DNA of 64,000 nucleotides from Streptomyces umbrinus. GTDB taxonomy: Bacteria; Actinomycetota; Actinomycetes; Streptomycetales; Streptomycetaceae. The notes under the pieces are model-generated. The model ran no database searches and was not told where the DNA came from. It saw only the letters and a program-made list of their open reading frames with translations. This document shows, piece by piece, positions 36,320-44,551 of the stretch. The stretch covers positions 6,448,001 through 6,512,000 of the forward strand of contig NZ_JAUSZI010000002.1 of NCBI RefSeq assembly GCF_030817415.1, given 5' to 3'. Position numbers and translations under genes: made by a program. Numbering within the stretch: position 1 is the first letter of the stretch; every line of letters starts with the position of its first letter.

Positions 36320-37540
36320 ATGGCAGCTACGAAAACCCCGCCCGCGTTCGACCCCTGGGACCAGGCCTTCCTGGCCAACCCGTACCCCGCGTACGCGGAC
36401 CTCCGTGCCCAGGGCCGGGTCCACTACTACGAGCCCACCAACCAGTGGCTGGTCCCGCACCACGCGGACGTGTCGACGCTGCTCAGGGACCGGCGCCTGG
36501 GCCGGACGTACCAGCACCGGTTCACCCACGAGGACTTCGGGCGTACGGCACCGCCGGCCGAGCACGAGCCGTTCCACGTGCTGAACGACCACGGGATGCT
36601 CGACCTGGAGCCTCCGGACCACACGCGGATCCGGCGGCTGGTGTCGAAGGCGTTCACCCCGCGGACGGTCGAGCGGCTGCGGCCGTACGTGGACGGGCTG
36701 GCGTCCGAGCTGGTCGGCGAGCTGGTCGCGGCCGGCGGAGGCGACCTGCTGAAGGTCGTCGCCGAACCCCTCCCGGTGGCGGTCATCGCGGAGATGCTGG
36801 GGATCCCGGAGTCCGAGCGGGCGCAGTTGCGGCCCTGGTCGGCGGACATCTGCGGGATGTACGAGCTGAGCCCGTCGGAGGAGACGGCGGAGAAGGCGGT
36901 GCGGGCGTCGGTCGAGTTCACCGAGTTCCTGCGGGAGCTGATCGCGGTCCGGCGCAAGGAGCCGGGGGACGACCTGGTCTCGGGGCTGATCGCGGCGTAC
37001 GACGAGGGGGACCGGCTCAGTGAGCAGGAGATGATCTCGACGTGCGTGCTCCTGCTGAACGCGGGCCACGAGGCGACGGTGAACGCCACGGTGAACGGGT
37101 GGTGGGCGCTGTTCCGGAACCCCGATCAGCTGGCGGCGCTGCGGGCGGACCGGGGGCTGGTGGGCACGGCGGTGGAGGAGCTGATGCGGTACGACACACC
37201 GTTGCAGCTGTTCGAGCGGTGGGTGCTCGACGAGATCGAGGTGGACGGGACGGTGATCCCCCGGGGGAGCGAGGTGGCGTTGCTGTTCGGCTCCGCCAAC
37301 CATGACCCGGCGGTGTTCGCCGAGCCGGATGCGCTGGATCTGGCTCGGCCGGAGAATCCGCACATCTCGTTCAGCGCGGGGATCCATTACTGCATCGGGG
37401 CGCCGCTTGCCCGGATCGAGCTGGCCGCCTCGATGGGGGCGTTGTTGGATCAGGCTCCTTCGCTCAGGCTCGCTGCCGAGCCCGAGCGGAAGCCGAACTT
37501 TGTGATTCGGGGGTTGGAGGGGCTGCTTGTCGAGGTGTGA
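36320..37540 (+). CDS. Cytochrome P450
   Basis: The 406-residue product is a soluble bacterial P450 close to CYP107-like families. The oxygen-binding I-helix reads LLLNAGHEATVNATVNG, the ExxR motif lies in VEELMRYD, and the haem loop is FSAGIHYCIGAPLARIE with the haem cysteine at residue 358. It needs ferredoxin and reductase partners, none of which lie next to it. There is no biosynthetic cluster around it, so the substrate cannot be guessed. It is convergent with the ABC transporter genes across three tandem family 1 repeats. Confidence 0.95.
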   Translation: MAATKTPPAFDPWDQAFLANPYPAYADLRAQGRVHYYEPTNQWLVPHHADVSTLLRDRRLGRTYQHRFTHEDFGRTAPPAEHEPFHVLNDHGMLDLEPPDHTRIRRLVSKAFTPRTVERLRPYVDGLASELVGELVAAGGGDLLKVVAEPLPVAVIAEMLGIPESERAQLRPWSADICGMYELSPSEETAEKAVRASVEFTEFLRELIAVRRKEPGDDLVSGLIAAYDEGDRLSEQEMISTCVLLLNAGHEATVNATVNGWWALFRNPDQLAALRADRGLVGTAVEELMRYDTPLQLFERWVLDEIEVDGTVIPRGSEVALLFGSANHDPAVFAEPDALDLARPENPHISFSAGIHYCIGAPLARIELAASMGALLDQAPSLRLAAEPERKPNFVIRGLEGLLVEV

Positions 37541-37588
37541 CGGGGGCGGTAGGTCCGGTGGGTACGTGCGGGTTGGTGGGGGCTGGTC

Positions 37589-37664
37589 GCGCAGTTCCCC
37601 GCGCCCCTGAAAGACTGCGCAGTTCCCCGCGCCCCTAGAACACTGCGCAGTTCCCCGCGCCCCT
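37589..37664. repeat. Three tandem copies of repeat family 1, 28-bp period
   Basis: GCGCAGTTCCCCGCGCCCCT starts at 37589, 37617 and 37645, all in the same orientation, in the 140 bp between convergent genes. Confidence 0.95.
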
Positions 37665-37680
37665 GAGGGGCGAGCCCCCG

Positions 37681-39309
37681 TCAGCCCGTCGTCAGATCCC
37701 GGCGCCTCAGCGCAACCAGCCCCACCCCCACCAGCGCCACCGCGATCCCCGTAAGTACCAGCACCGGTGTCCAGGTCATGTCCCCGCCCGGGAGCTTCGG
37801 GAGGTGGCCGAAGGGGGAGAGGTCCAGGAGGGCGTTCGGGAGGTCCAGGGCCGGGCCGATCCAGCCCAGGAGGAGGACCGCGCCGGCGGCGCCCCACGCA
37901 CCCGGCGCCACCGTCGGAGACACCCCGTGGAGGAGGACGGCCAGGCCGCCGATGGTCCAGATCGCGGGGAGCTGGACCAGGCAGGCGCCCAGGATGGCGG
38001 GGAGGTCCTGGCCGTAACCGAGGGCGAGACCGAGGCCGCCGACCAGCATGATCAGGGTCGCCCCGCCGAAGGCGATCAGCAGGTGGCCGGAGGCCCAGCG
38101 CAGGCGGCCCACGGCGTTGGCGAGGACGGGCTCCGCACGCTGGGAGGTCTCCTCGGCGTGCAGTCGCAGCACGGACTGGACGACGTACAGCGCGGCGACC
38201 ATCCCGAGCATGCCGACCATCGTGGCGAGGAACGCGTCCGTGATCCCGGACTGGCCGCCCATACGCTCGATGATCTCGCGGGTGCGTTCGTTGTCGCCGA
38301 CCAGATCCGTGGCGCCCGTGGTGATCCCGCCGAAGGCGACCCCGGCGGCGAGGAAGCCGAGGCTCCAGCCGAGGACGCTGCCGCGCTGCAGCCGCCAGGC
38401 CAGCGCCCAGGCCGTACCGAGGCGGCCGGTGGCAGGGCCCGGCCGGGTCGGCAGGAAGCTCATGCCGACGTCACGGCGGCCGGCCAGGTCGTACGCGATC
38501 AGGCCCTGGAGTGCCACGGCGGCGACGAAGAGGAGCAGCACCCACCACCGCTCGCCGGCGAAGGAGCGCAGGTTCTCCAGCCAGCCGACGGGGGACAGCC
38601 AGGTCAGTACCGACGAGCCGTCGCTCACCGACGAGTCGCCCGCCGCCCTCAGCACGAACGCCGCGCCCAGCAGGCCGCCCGTCAGCCCCTTCGCGAGCCG
38701 GGCGCTCTCCGTGAGCTGGGCGACGATCGCCGCCATCGTCGCGAAGACCATGCCGACCCCGGCCGTGCCCAGCCCGAGCGCCAGCGCGCCCGAGGAGCCC
38801 TGTCCCGCGAGGCCGCCCGTGATGATCAGCGCGAGGGCCGCGTTCGCGACGAGGGCGGCGAGAAGTGCCGAGGTCAGCGGGGCGCGGCGGCCCACCATGC
38901 CCGCCGAGACCATCTCCTGGCGGCCGCTCTCCTCCTCGTCCCGGGTGTGCCGCACGACGACGAGCAGGCTCATGATCCCGGCGAACACGCCCGCGTACGT
39001 TCCGATGCGCCACGCCGTGAGGCCGCCGACAGAGTCGCCGAACACGGGCCCGTACATGGCGCGCAGGGAGCTGTTGGTCAGCATCTGGCGGGCCACGTCG
39101 GCGCGTTCGGCGGCCGTCGAGTAGACGCTCTCCAGCGAGCCGGGCATGGAGACCACCATCAGCCCGATCACCGCGACCCACAGCGGGATCATCACCCGGT
39201 CGCGGCGCAGTGCGAGCCTCAACAGGGTCCAGGTACCGGCCAGTTGACGGGAACCGCCCGCTCGCACGCCGAACCTTGTCCCCGAAGTGCCCGAAGCCAC
39301 GGCGGTCAT
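37681..39309 (-). CDS. ABC-2 type exporter, permease
   Basis: The 542-residue product has about twelve hydrophobic segments arranged as two ABC-2-like halves (first helix in [19 protein letters not shown]; the second half begins near [19 protein letters not shown]). It matches the actinobacterial antibiotic/tetronasin-type exporter permeases that pair with one ATPase. It overlaps the ATPase gene by four bases on the minus strand. Substrate unknown, probably a hydrophobic compound or lipid. Control is likely through the GbsR/MarR protein divergent from the operon. Confidence 0.88.
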   Translation of the reverse strand: MTAVASGTSGTRFGVRAGGSRQLAGTWTLLRLALRRDRVMIPLWVAVIGLMVVSMPGSLESVYSTAAERADVARQMLTNSSLRAMYGPVFGDSVGGLTAWRIGTYAGVFAGIMSLLVVVRHTRDEEESGRQEMVSAGMVGRRAPLTSALLAALVANAALALIITGGLAGQGSSGALALGLGTAGVGMVFATMAAIVAQLTESARLAKGLTGGLLGAAFVLRAAGDSSVSDGSSVLTWLSPVGWLENLRSFAGERWWVLLLFVAAVALQGLIAYDLAGRRDVGMSFLPTRPGPATGRLGTAWALAWRLQRGSVLGWSLGFLAAGVAFGGITTGATDLVGDNERTREIIERMGGQSGITDAFLATMVGMLGMVAALYVVQSVLRLHAEETSQRAEPVLANAVGRLRWASGHLLIAFGGATLIMLVGGLGLALGYGQDLPAILGACLVQLPAIWTIGGLAVLLHGVSPTVAPGAWGAAGAVLLLGWIGPALDLPNALLDLSPFGHLPKLPGGDMTWTPVLVLTGIAVALVGVGLVALRRRDLTTG

Positions 39310-40214
39310 CGCGACACCGCCTCCGCCCGCACGTCCTCCTGGTAGTGCCGCAGGAACAGCTCCTCCAGGGTCGGCGGAGTCGAGGTCAGGGACCGTACGC
39401 CCGACTCGGTGAGGGAACGCAGTACGGCGTTCAGCTTGTCGCTCTCCACCTGGAGTTTGACCCTGCTGCCCTGGACGTCGAGGTCATGGACGCCGGGCAG
39501 GGCCGCCAACCCGTTGGGCGGGCCCGCGAGCTCGGCGGTGACGCTCGTGCGGGTCAGATGGCGCAGCTGGGTGAGCGAGCCGCTCTCCACGGTCCGGCCC
39601 TTGCGGATGATGCTGACGCGGTCGCACAGTTCCTCCACCTCGCTGAGGATGTGCGAGGAGAGGAGGATGGTGCGGCCCCGGTCGCGTTCCTCCTCGACGC
39701 AGGACTGGAAGACCTCCTCCATGAGGGGGTCGAGGCCCGACGTCGGCTCGTCCAGGATCAGCAGGTCCACGTCCGAGGCGAAGGCGGCGACGAGGGCGAC
39801 CTTCTGCCGGTTGCCCTTGGAGTACGTGCGCCCCTTCTTGGTCGGGTCGAGTTCGAACCGCTCGATCAGGTCGGCCCGGCGTGCCTTGTCGAGTCCGCCG
39901 CGCAGTCGCCCGTACAGGTCGATGACCTCGCCGCCGGAGAGGTTGCGCCAGAGGGTCACGTCGCCGGGGACGTACGCGATCCGGCGGTGCAGTTCGACCG
40001 CGTCGGTCCACGGGTTCCCGCCCAGCAGCTGGGCGGCGCCGGAGTCGGCGCGCAGGAGGCCCAGCAGGACGCGGATGGTGGTGGACTTCCCGGCGCCGTT
40101 CGGGCCGAGGAAGCCGTGGACCTCGCCGGTCTCGACGTCGAGGTCGAGACCGTCCAGGGCGTGCGTGCTGCCGAACGACTTGTGCAGTCCGGAGACGGTG
40201 ATTGCCTTCGTCAT
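39306..40214 (-). CDS. ABC exporter ATPase
   Basis: The 302-residue product has Walker [10 protein letters not shown], a Q-loop region near [12 protein letters not shown], a family-variant signature [15 protein letters not shown], Walker [13 protein letters not shown] and the switch histidine in [13 protein letters not shown]. The C-terminal domain is typical of DrrA-type drug-export ATPases. It is the first gene of the exporter operon. The promoter must lie in the 113-bp gap to the divergent repressor gene, over the palindrome at 40226-40264. Confidence 0.94.
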   Translation of the reverse strand: MTKAITVSGLHKSFGSTHALDGLDLDVETGEVHGFLGPNGAGKSTTIRVLLGLLRADSGAAQLLGGNPWTDAVELHRRIAYVPGDVTLWRNLSGGEVIDLYGRLRGGLDKARRADLIERFELDPTKKGRTYSKGNRQKVALVAAFASDVDLLILDEPTSGLDPLMEEVFQSCVEEERDRGRTILLSSHILSEVEELCDRVSIIRKGRTVESGSLTQLRHLTRTSVTAELAGPPNGLAALPGVHDLDVQGSRVKLQVESDKLNAVLRSLTESGVRSLTSTPPTLEELFLRHYQEDVRAEAVSR

Positions 40215-40225
40215 GGTTCAGAACG

Positions 40226-40264
40226 TACGCTTCTTTCAGAAATTTGTGAAGTTAAGGAAGCGTA
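40226..40264. promoter_or_regulatory. Candidate operator of the GbsR/MarR repressor
   Basis: TACGCTTCTTT (40226-40236) and AAGGAAGCGTA (40254-40264) form an inverted repeat with 10 of 11 bases matching, with an inner TTCA/TGAA pair. The block is AT-rich for this genome and covers the divergent promoter region. Confidence 0.65.
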
Positions 40265-40327
40265 TAAATCACGGATAGACTCGACCATGGCGCGCTGAAC
40301 AGGGGAGCAAGGGGAGAGGAACCAGGG

Positions 40328-40825
40328 ATGTCGGAACCGAGTGAGGTGGGGCGGGACCCGGAGGCGGTCTCGAAGTTCGTCGAGAGCTTCGCCGCGCAGC
40401 TGGTCGAGGCCGGGATGCAGCGGATGCCGGCCCGGGTGTTCGGCGCCCTGCTCGCCTCGGACTCCGGGGCGCTGAGCTCCGCCGAGATCGGTGCACAGCT
40501 CCAGGTCAGCCCCGCCGCCGTCTCCGGGGCGGTGCGCTATCTCTCGCAGCAGCACATGGTCTCGCGCGAGCGGGAACCCGGCTCCCGGCGCGAGCGGTAC
40601 CGGGTGCACAGTGACCAGTGGTACGAGGCGCTGACCAGCCGCGACGCGGTGCTCAAGCGCTGGCAGTCCGCCCTCGACGAGGGGGTCGACAGCCTGGGCA
40701 TCGAGACGCCCGCGGGGCGGCGGCTCGCCGAGACCCGCGCCTTCTTCCAGTTCATCGAGGGGGAGATCGCCGAGATGATGGAGCGTTGGCGCGTCCACAA
40801 GGAGCGGGAGTTCGGGGACGGATGA
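40328..40825 (+). CDS. GbsR/MarR-family transcriptional regulator
   Basis: The 165-residue product has a winged helix-turn-helix of the GbsR/MarR type (MPARVFGALLASDSGALSSA, EIGAQLQVSPAAVSGAVRYL, then the wing RERYRV) and a helical C-terminus (FFQFIEGEIAEMMERWRVH) for dimer contact. Members near ABC-2 exporters usually repress them and release on ligand binding. It faces the exporter operon across a palindrome at 40226-40264, the likely site. Confidence 0.88.
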   Translation: MSEPSEVGRDPEAVSKFVESFAAQLVEAGMQRMPARVFGALLASDSGALSSAEIGAQLQVSPAAVSGAVRYLSQQHMVSREREPGSRRERYRVHSDQWYEALTSRDAVLKRWQSALDEGVDSLGIETPAGRRLAETRAFFQFIEGEIAEMMERWRVHKEREFGDG

Positions 40826-40904
40826 GGCCCCGAAGGGGGCCTTGCGGGGTCGCCCCGACGCGGCGATCGACTCCGTGCGTTCCCTGATGGAGTCCATGCG
40901 CTCC

Positions 40905-41507
40905 CTAGGGGACGCGCAGTGCCCGGCGCCAGTAGTCGGTGACGGTGTGGCGCAGCCGTGCGGTGTCGACGGTGTGGGGATCGAGGAGGCGCTGCAGTCC
41001 GATCCCGCGCAGCTGTCCGACGACCGCGATGGCCACGTCGCCCGGCTCGACGTCCGGACGCACGTCCCCGTCGGTGATTCCGGCGGCGACGTCGGAGCGC
41101 AGGTCGGAGCGGAACGCCTCGTCGCGCTCGCGGAAGATCGGGGCCAGTTCGGACGCGGTGGCCGCTTCCGCCCACAGCAGCAGGAAGGCCCGGTTCATCA
41201 TTCCGACGTCCCCGAGGGCGCCGATGTAGCCGTCGATGAGTCGCAGGAGCCGGTCCAGTCCGGGTGGGAGGTCCGCGAGCCCGGGCACGAAGCCGGCTTG
41301 CGTCGCGCGGGCCAGTCGCTCGAGCAGAGCCTGCTTGGACCCGAAGTGGTGGGTGACGATCCCGCGGCTGTACCCCGCTTGTTCGCCGACCCGCGCCAGC
41401 GTCAGTGACCGCACCCCGTGCTGGACGACCAGTTCGGCGGCGGCGTCGAGCAGTGCGGCTTCGGCCTGGGCCCGGCGCTCCTGCTGGGTACGGCGAGTGG
41501 TGACCAT
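40905..41507 (-). CDS. TetR-family regulator
   Basis: The 200-residue product carries a TetR helix-turn-helix (LLDAAAELVVQHGVRSLTLA, GYSRGIVTHHFGSKQALLE) and a helical ligand domain. It is divergent from the DUF1330/hydrolase pair across 84 bp that contain an ACTTG-N12-CAAGT dyad, so it probably represses that pair and itself. Ligand unknown. Confidence 0.88.
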   Translation of the reverse strand: MVTTRRTQQERRAQAEAALLDAAAELVVQHGVRSLTLARVGEQAGYSRGIVTHHFGSKQALLERLARATQAGFVPGLADLPPGLDRLLRLIDGYIGALGDVGMMNRAFLLLWAEAATASELAPIFRERDEAFRSDLRSDVAAGITDGDVRPDVEPGDVAIAVVGQLRGIGLQRLLDPHTVDTARLRHTVTDYWRRALRVP

Positions 41508-41526
41508 GCGGGCATCTTACCAAGAA

Positions 41527-41548
41527 ACTTGCGTGTTGGCCGACAAGT
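41527..41548. promoter_or_regulatory. Candidate TetR operator
   Basis: ACTTG at 41527 and CAAGT at 41544 are inverted around a 12-bp spacer that contains TGT and ACA, in the short divergent gap between the TetR gene and the DUF1330 gene. Confidence 0.4.
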
Positions 41549-41591
41549 ATGTGAGTCTGGCGTCTCCGAACCGGCTCACCTGGAGTGTGGA

Positions 41592-41960
41592 ATGAACGAG
41601 TTCGATGACAGCGACCTGGATGTGCTGCTCGCCGAGGACCCGGGTGGTCCCGTGGTGATGCTGAACCTGCTGCGTTTCCGTCCGGACGGTGGCCGTGACA
41701 GCTACCGGCGCTACCGCGACGCGCTCGGTGAGGCGATCCACGCGCGGTACGGGCTGCAGGTGGAGTACGTGGGCGACGGTGGGCGCGCGCTGGTCGCCGG
41801 GGACGGGCAGGCATGGGACATGGTCGTGCTGGTGCGTTACCCGAACCGGCAGGCGTTCGTGGACATGGCTCGCGATCCCGAGTACCGCGCGATCGCCCAC
41901 CTGCGCAGTGAGGCGCTCGTGGAGGCGGTGCTGCAGCCGACCTCACCGATCGGGGCGTGA
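41592..41960 (+). CDS. DUF1330-like small protein
   Basis: The 122-residue product fits the ferredoxin-like alpha/beta barrel of DUF1330 proteins: GGPVVMLNLLRFRPDGG, YRRYRDALGEAI, WDMVVLVRYPNRQAFVDMA, DPEYRAIAHLRSEALVEAV. GGAG precedes the ATG. These dimeric proteins often accompany catabolic enzymes; a role in handling a small carbonyl or phenolic compound is only a guess. The hydrolase gene follows four bases after its stop. Confidence 0.85.
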   Translation: MNEFDDSDLDVLLAEDPGGPVVMLNLLRFRPDGGRDSYRRYRDALGEAIHARYGLQVEYVGDGGRALVAGDGQAWDMVVLVRYPNRQAFVDMARDPEYRAIAHLRSEALVEAVLQPTSPIGA

Positions 41961-41964
41961 CACG

Positions 41965-42723
41965 GTGCCGGCCGTATTCGTACACGGCAATCCCGAAACG
42001 GCGGCGGTATGGAGCCCGTTGCTCACCGAGCTCGACCGCGCCGGTTCACCACGTGCCGGACTGATCTGCCTCTCGCCACCCGGATTCGGCGCGCCCCTGC
42101 CCGCCGGCTTCGGTGCGACGGTCGGCGAATACCGTGACTGGCTGATCGGAGCGCTGGAGGACTTCGGGGAACCCGTCGACCTGGTCGGTCACGACTGGGG
42201 CGGCGCACACGTCCTGAACGTCGCCATGAACCGGCCGGACCTGCTGCGCAGCTGGGCGAGCGATGTCGTCGGGGTGTTCGACCGCGACTACGTCTGGCAT
42301 GAGCTTGCCCGGCGCTGGCAGACCCCTGGAGACGGGGAAGCCGATGTCGCCGAGCGGTTCGGCGCAACCGTCGGTACGCGTACCCGGTTGCTCGTCGAGC
42401 GCGGTATGAGCAGGTCGGTGGCCGAGCGGCTCGCGGCGGAGCAGGACGAGACGATGGGCCGGGCCGCGCTCGCGCTCTACCGCTCCGCCGCGCAGCCGGT
42501 GATGGCCGAGCTCGGCCGCCACCTGGAGCAGGCGTCGCGGCGGCCCGGCTTGTCGCTCCTCGCCACCGAGGACCACGCGGTCGGCACCGACCCGCAACGT
42601 CGGCGCGCGAGCCGTCGCGCAGGCGCCCGCGTCGAGACCCTGGACGGGCTCGGCCACTGGTGGATGACCCAGGATCCCGCGCGTGGAGCCCGCGCCCTGA
42701 CCACGTTCTGGGCGCAGTGCTGA
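41965..42723 (+). CDS. Alpha/beta hydrolase, haloalkane dehalogenase/epoxide hydrolase-like
   Basis: From GTG 41965 the product has 252 residues: oxyanion segment FVHGNPETAAVW, nucleophile motif LVGHDWGGAHVLN in which the central residue is aspartate (as in dehalogenases and epoxide hydrolases, not serine), a cap region of helices, and a final LDGLGHWWMTQDP with the catalytic histidine. The aspartate nucleophile argues for dehalogenase or epoxide hydrolase chemistry. It forms a unit with the DUF1330 gene under probable TetR control. Confidence 0.85.
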   Translation: MPAVFVHGNPETAAVWSPLLTELDRAGSPRAGLICLSPPGFGAPLPAGFGATVGEYRDWLIGALEDFGEPVDLVGHDWGGAHVLNVAMNRPDLLRSWASDVVGVFDRDYVWHELARRWQTPGDGEADVAERFGATVGTRTRLLVERGMSRSVAERLAAEQDETMGRAALALYRSAAQPVMAELGRHLEQASRRPGLSLLATEDHAVGTDPQRRRASRRAGARVETLDGLGHWWMTQDPARGARALTTFWAQC

Positions 42724-42788
42724 TGGTGATGGCGATGGTGATGGCCCGGCGGCAATGACCACCGGCCGCCGGGCCGTGGAGGGAACTC

Positions 42789-44300
42789 CTACCGCTCCTT
42801 CGTCTCCTCCAGGACCGTCCTGCCCAGCAGCGCGTACCCCTCCGGTCGCCGACGCTTCAAGTACTGCGCGTACGCCAGGCCGCCCGTGCCGATCAGCACG
42901 ACGATCCACGGGGTGGCTTTCAGGACGATCGAGCCGGACTCGGGGCCGGCCGCGACGCCCATGTTGGACACCAGCAGGACCACCACCGCGAGCATCGCGA
43001 GGCCGCCGACGAGCGGGGCGGTGAAGGTCCTGAACCAGTGCCGGGACTCGGGGTGGTTCTTGCGGAAGTACGCCAGCACCGCGAACGAACACACCGCCTG
43101 CACCACCAGGATGGCCATCGTGCCGAGGATGGCGAGCAGGACGTACGTACCGGTGTACGGGTCCTTGCCCGCCGCCCAGAACGCGCCGAGCAGTACCGCG
43201 CTGACAATCGTCTGGACGAGGCCCGCGACGTGCGGGGAGCCGTGCTCGGGGTGGGTGCGCCCGATCGTGCGCTGCAGTGACGGCAGCACCCCCTCGCGGC
43301 CGAGGGCGTAGAGATAGCGGGCGGCGCAGTTGTGGAAGGCCATGCCGCAGGCCAGCGAGCCGGTGATCATCAGCCACTGCATGACGATGACGGCCCAGTG
43401 GCCGACGTACTGCTCGGTGGGGTTGAAGAAGAGGGCGAGCGGGTTGGAGGACGAGGCCGCCTCGACGGCCGCCGCCTCGCCGTTGCCCGTGATGGCCATC
43501 CAGGACACGAAGACGTAGAAGACGCCGACGCCGAGCACCGAGATCATCGTGGCCTTGGGGATGATCTTCTTCGGGTCGCGGGACTCCTCGCCGTACATGG
43601 CCGTCGACTCGAAGCCGACCCACGACCAGAAGGCGAAGAAGAGTCCGAGACCGGCCGAGGTCCCTTGGAAGGCGTTGACGGGGTTGACCGGCCCGAACGT
43701 GAACCCGTTCGGGCCGCCGCCGTGCAGGGCGACGGAGATCGCCATCGCCGCGAGGATCGTCACCTCGGTGGCCAGCAGCACCACGAGCAGCTTCTCGGCG
43801 ACCGACACCCCGAACCACGTGCCCATGGCGTTGATCGCGAGCATCAGGATCGCGAACGCCCACCACGGGACGTCAACCCCCGTCTGGTCGTGGAGGGTGG
43901 TGGTGGCGAAGGTCGAGAAGATACCGATCAGGGCCGGCTCGAAGACCACGTACGCGAAGGTCGCGAGGAGCCCCGAGGCCAGGCCGACGGTCCGGCCGAG
44001 GCCGAACGAGATGAAGCCGTAGAAGGCGCCCGTGGACGTGATGTGCTTCGCCATCGAGGTGAAGCCGACCGCAAAGATCGCCAGGACGACCATTGCGACG
44101 AGATAGCTCGCGGGGGCTCCGATGCCGTTTCCGGAGGAGACCATGAAGGGCACGTTGCCCGTCATCGCGGTGATCGGCGCGGCTGTGGCGACGGCCATGA
44201 AGACCACGCCCAGCAGGCCGATCGCGTTCGGCTTGAGCCGGTGGACGGTGGTGTCCTCGCCGGTCGCCGCCTCGGGGGCGGCGCCCTCCTGTACTGCCAT
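42789..44300 (-). CDS. APC-family amino acid/amine permease, probable ethanolamine importer
   Basis: The 503-residue product has about twelve transmembrane helices and the APC hallmarks FMAVATAAPITAMTGNVP (helix 1) and GFESTAMYGEESRDPKK (after helix 6). It is divergent from eutB-eutC, so I infer uptake of ethanolamine or a related amine for the lyase. The ATG at 44300 (MAVQEGAAPE) was chosen because GAGAGG lies upstream; a start 18 bp further out is possible. The hydrophilic C-terminus ends in ALLGRTVLEETKER. Confidence 0.85.
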   Translation of the reverse strand: MAVQEGAAPEAATGEDTTVHRLKPNAIGLLGVVFMAVATAAPITAMTGNVPFMVSSGNGIGAPASYLVAMVVLAIFAVGFTSMAKHITSTGAFYGFISFGLGRTVGLASGLLATFAYVVFEPALIGIFSTFATTTLHDQTGVDVPWWAFAILMLAINAMGTWFGVSVAEKLLVVLLATEVTILAAMAISVALHGGGPNGFTFGPVNPVNAFQGTSAGLGLFFAFWSWVGFESTAMYGEESRDPKKIIPKATMISVLGVGVFYVFVSWMAITGNGEAAAVEAASSSNPLALFFNPTEQYVGHWAVIVMQWLMITGSLACGMAFHNCAARYLYALGREGVLPSLQRTIGRTHPEHGSPHVAGLVQTIVSAVLLGAFWAAGKDPYTGTYVLLAILGTMAILVVQAVCSFAVLAYFRKNHPESRHWFRTFTAPLVGGLAMLAVVVLLVSNMGVAAGPESGSIVLKATPWIVVLIGTGGLAYAQYLKRRRPEGYALLGRTVLEETKER

Positions 44301-44538
44301 CGGGTGGCCCCTCTCCATGGTCGTCCGCGGTCGCCCGCTCGTCTTCGTGCTCGTGTTCGCGCTTGCCTTCGCGCTTGTCCTCGGTCGACCGGAATGCTGC
44401 ACGGAAAATGAGTCGTGTCGCCGGTCCGGGCGTTAAATGTTTGTCAACCAGACCTTTAGAACGCCTGTGGATCGCCCCAGCAGCGAACGTCTGCGTTAAC
44501 TCTCCGCCCGGCCATGGACCCCGCGGGCCCACGCTTCG

Positions 44539-44544
44539 TACCGT
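44539..44544 (+). promoter_or_regulatory. -10 box of a probable leaderless eutB promoter
   Basis: TACCGT lies seven bases before the eutB ATG at 44552; there is no ribosome site. Confidence 0.5.
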
Positions 44545-44551
44545 CCCCGGC

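Noticed and set aside
36320..37540. Secondary metabolite cluster around the P450
   Set aside because: Neighbours are two-component regulators and an ABC exporter; no synthase, tailoring or ferredoxin gene is present.
44301..44551. Cobalamin riboswitch in front of eutB or the permease
   Set aside because: No B12-box-like GCCACTG core is present, and the eutB start fits a leaderless promoter.
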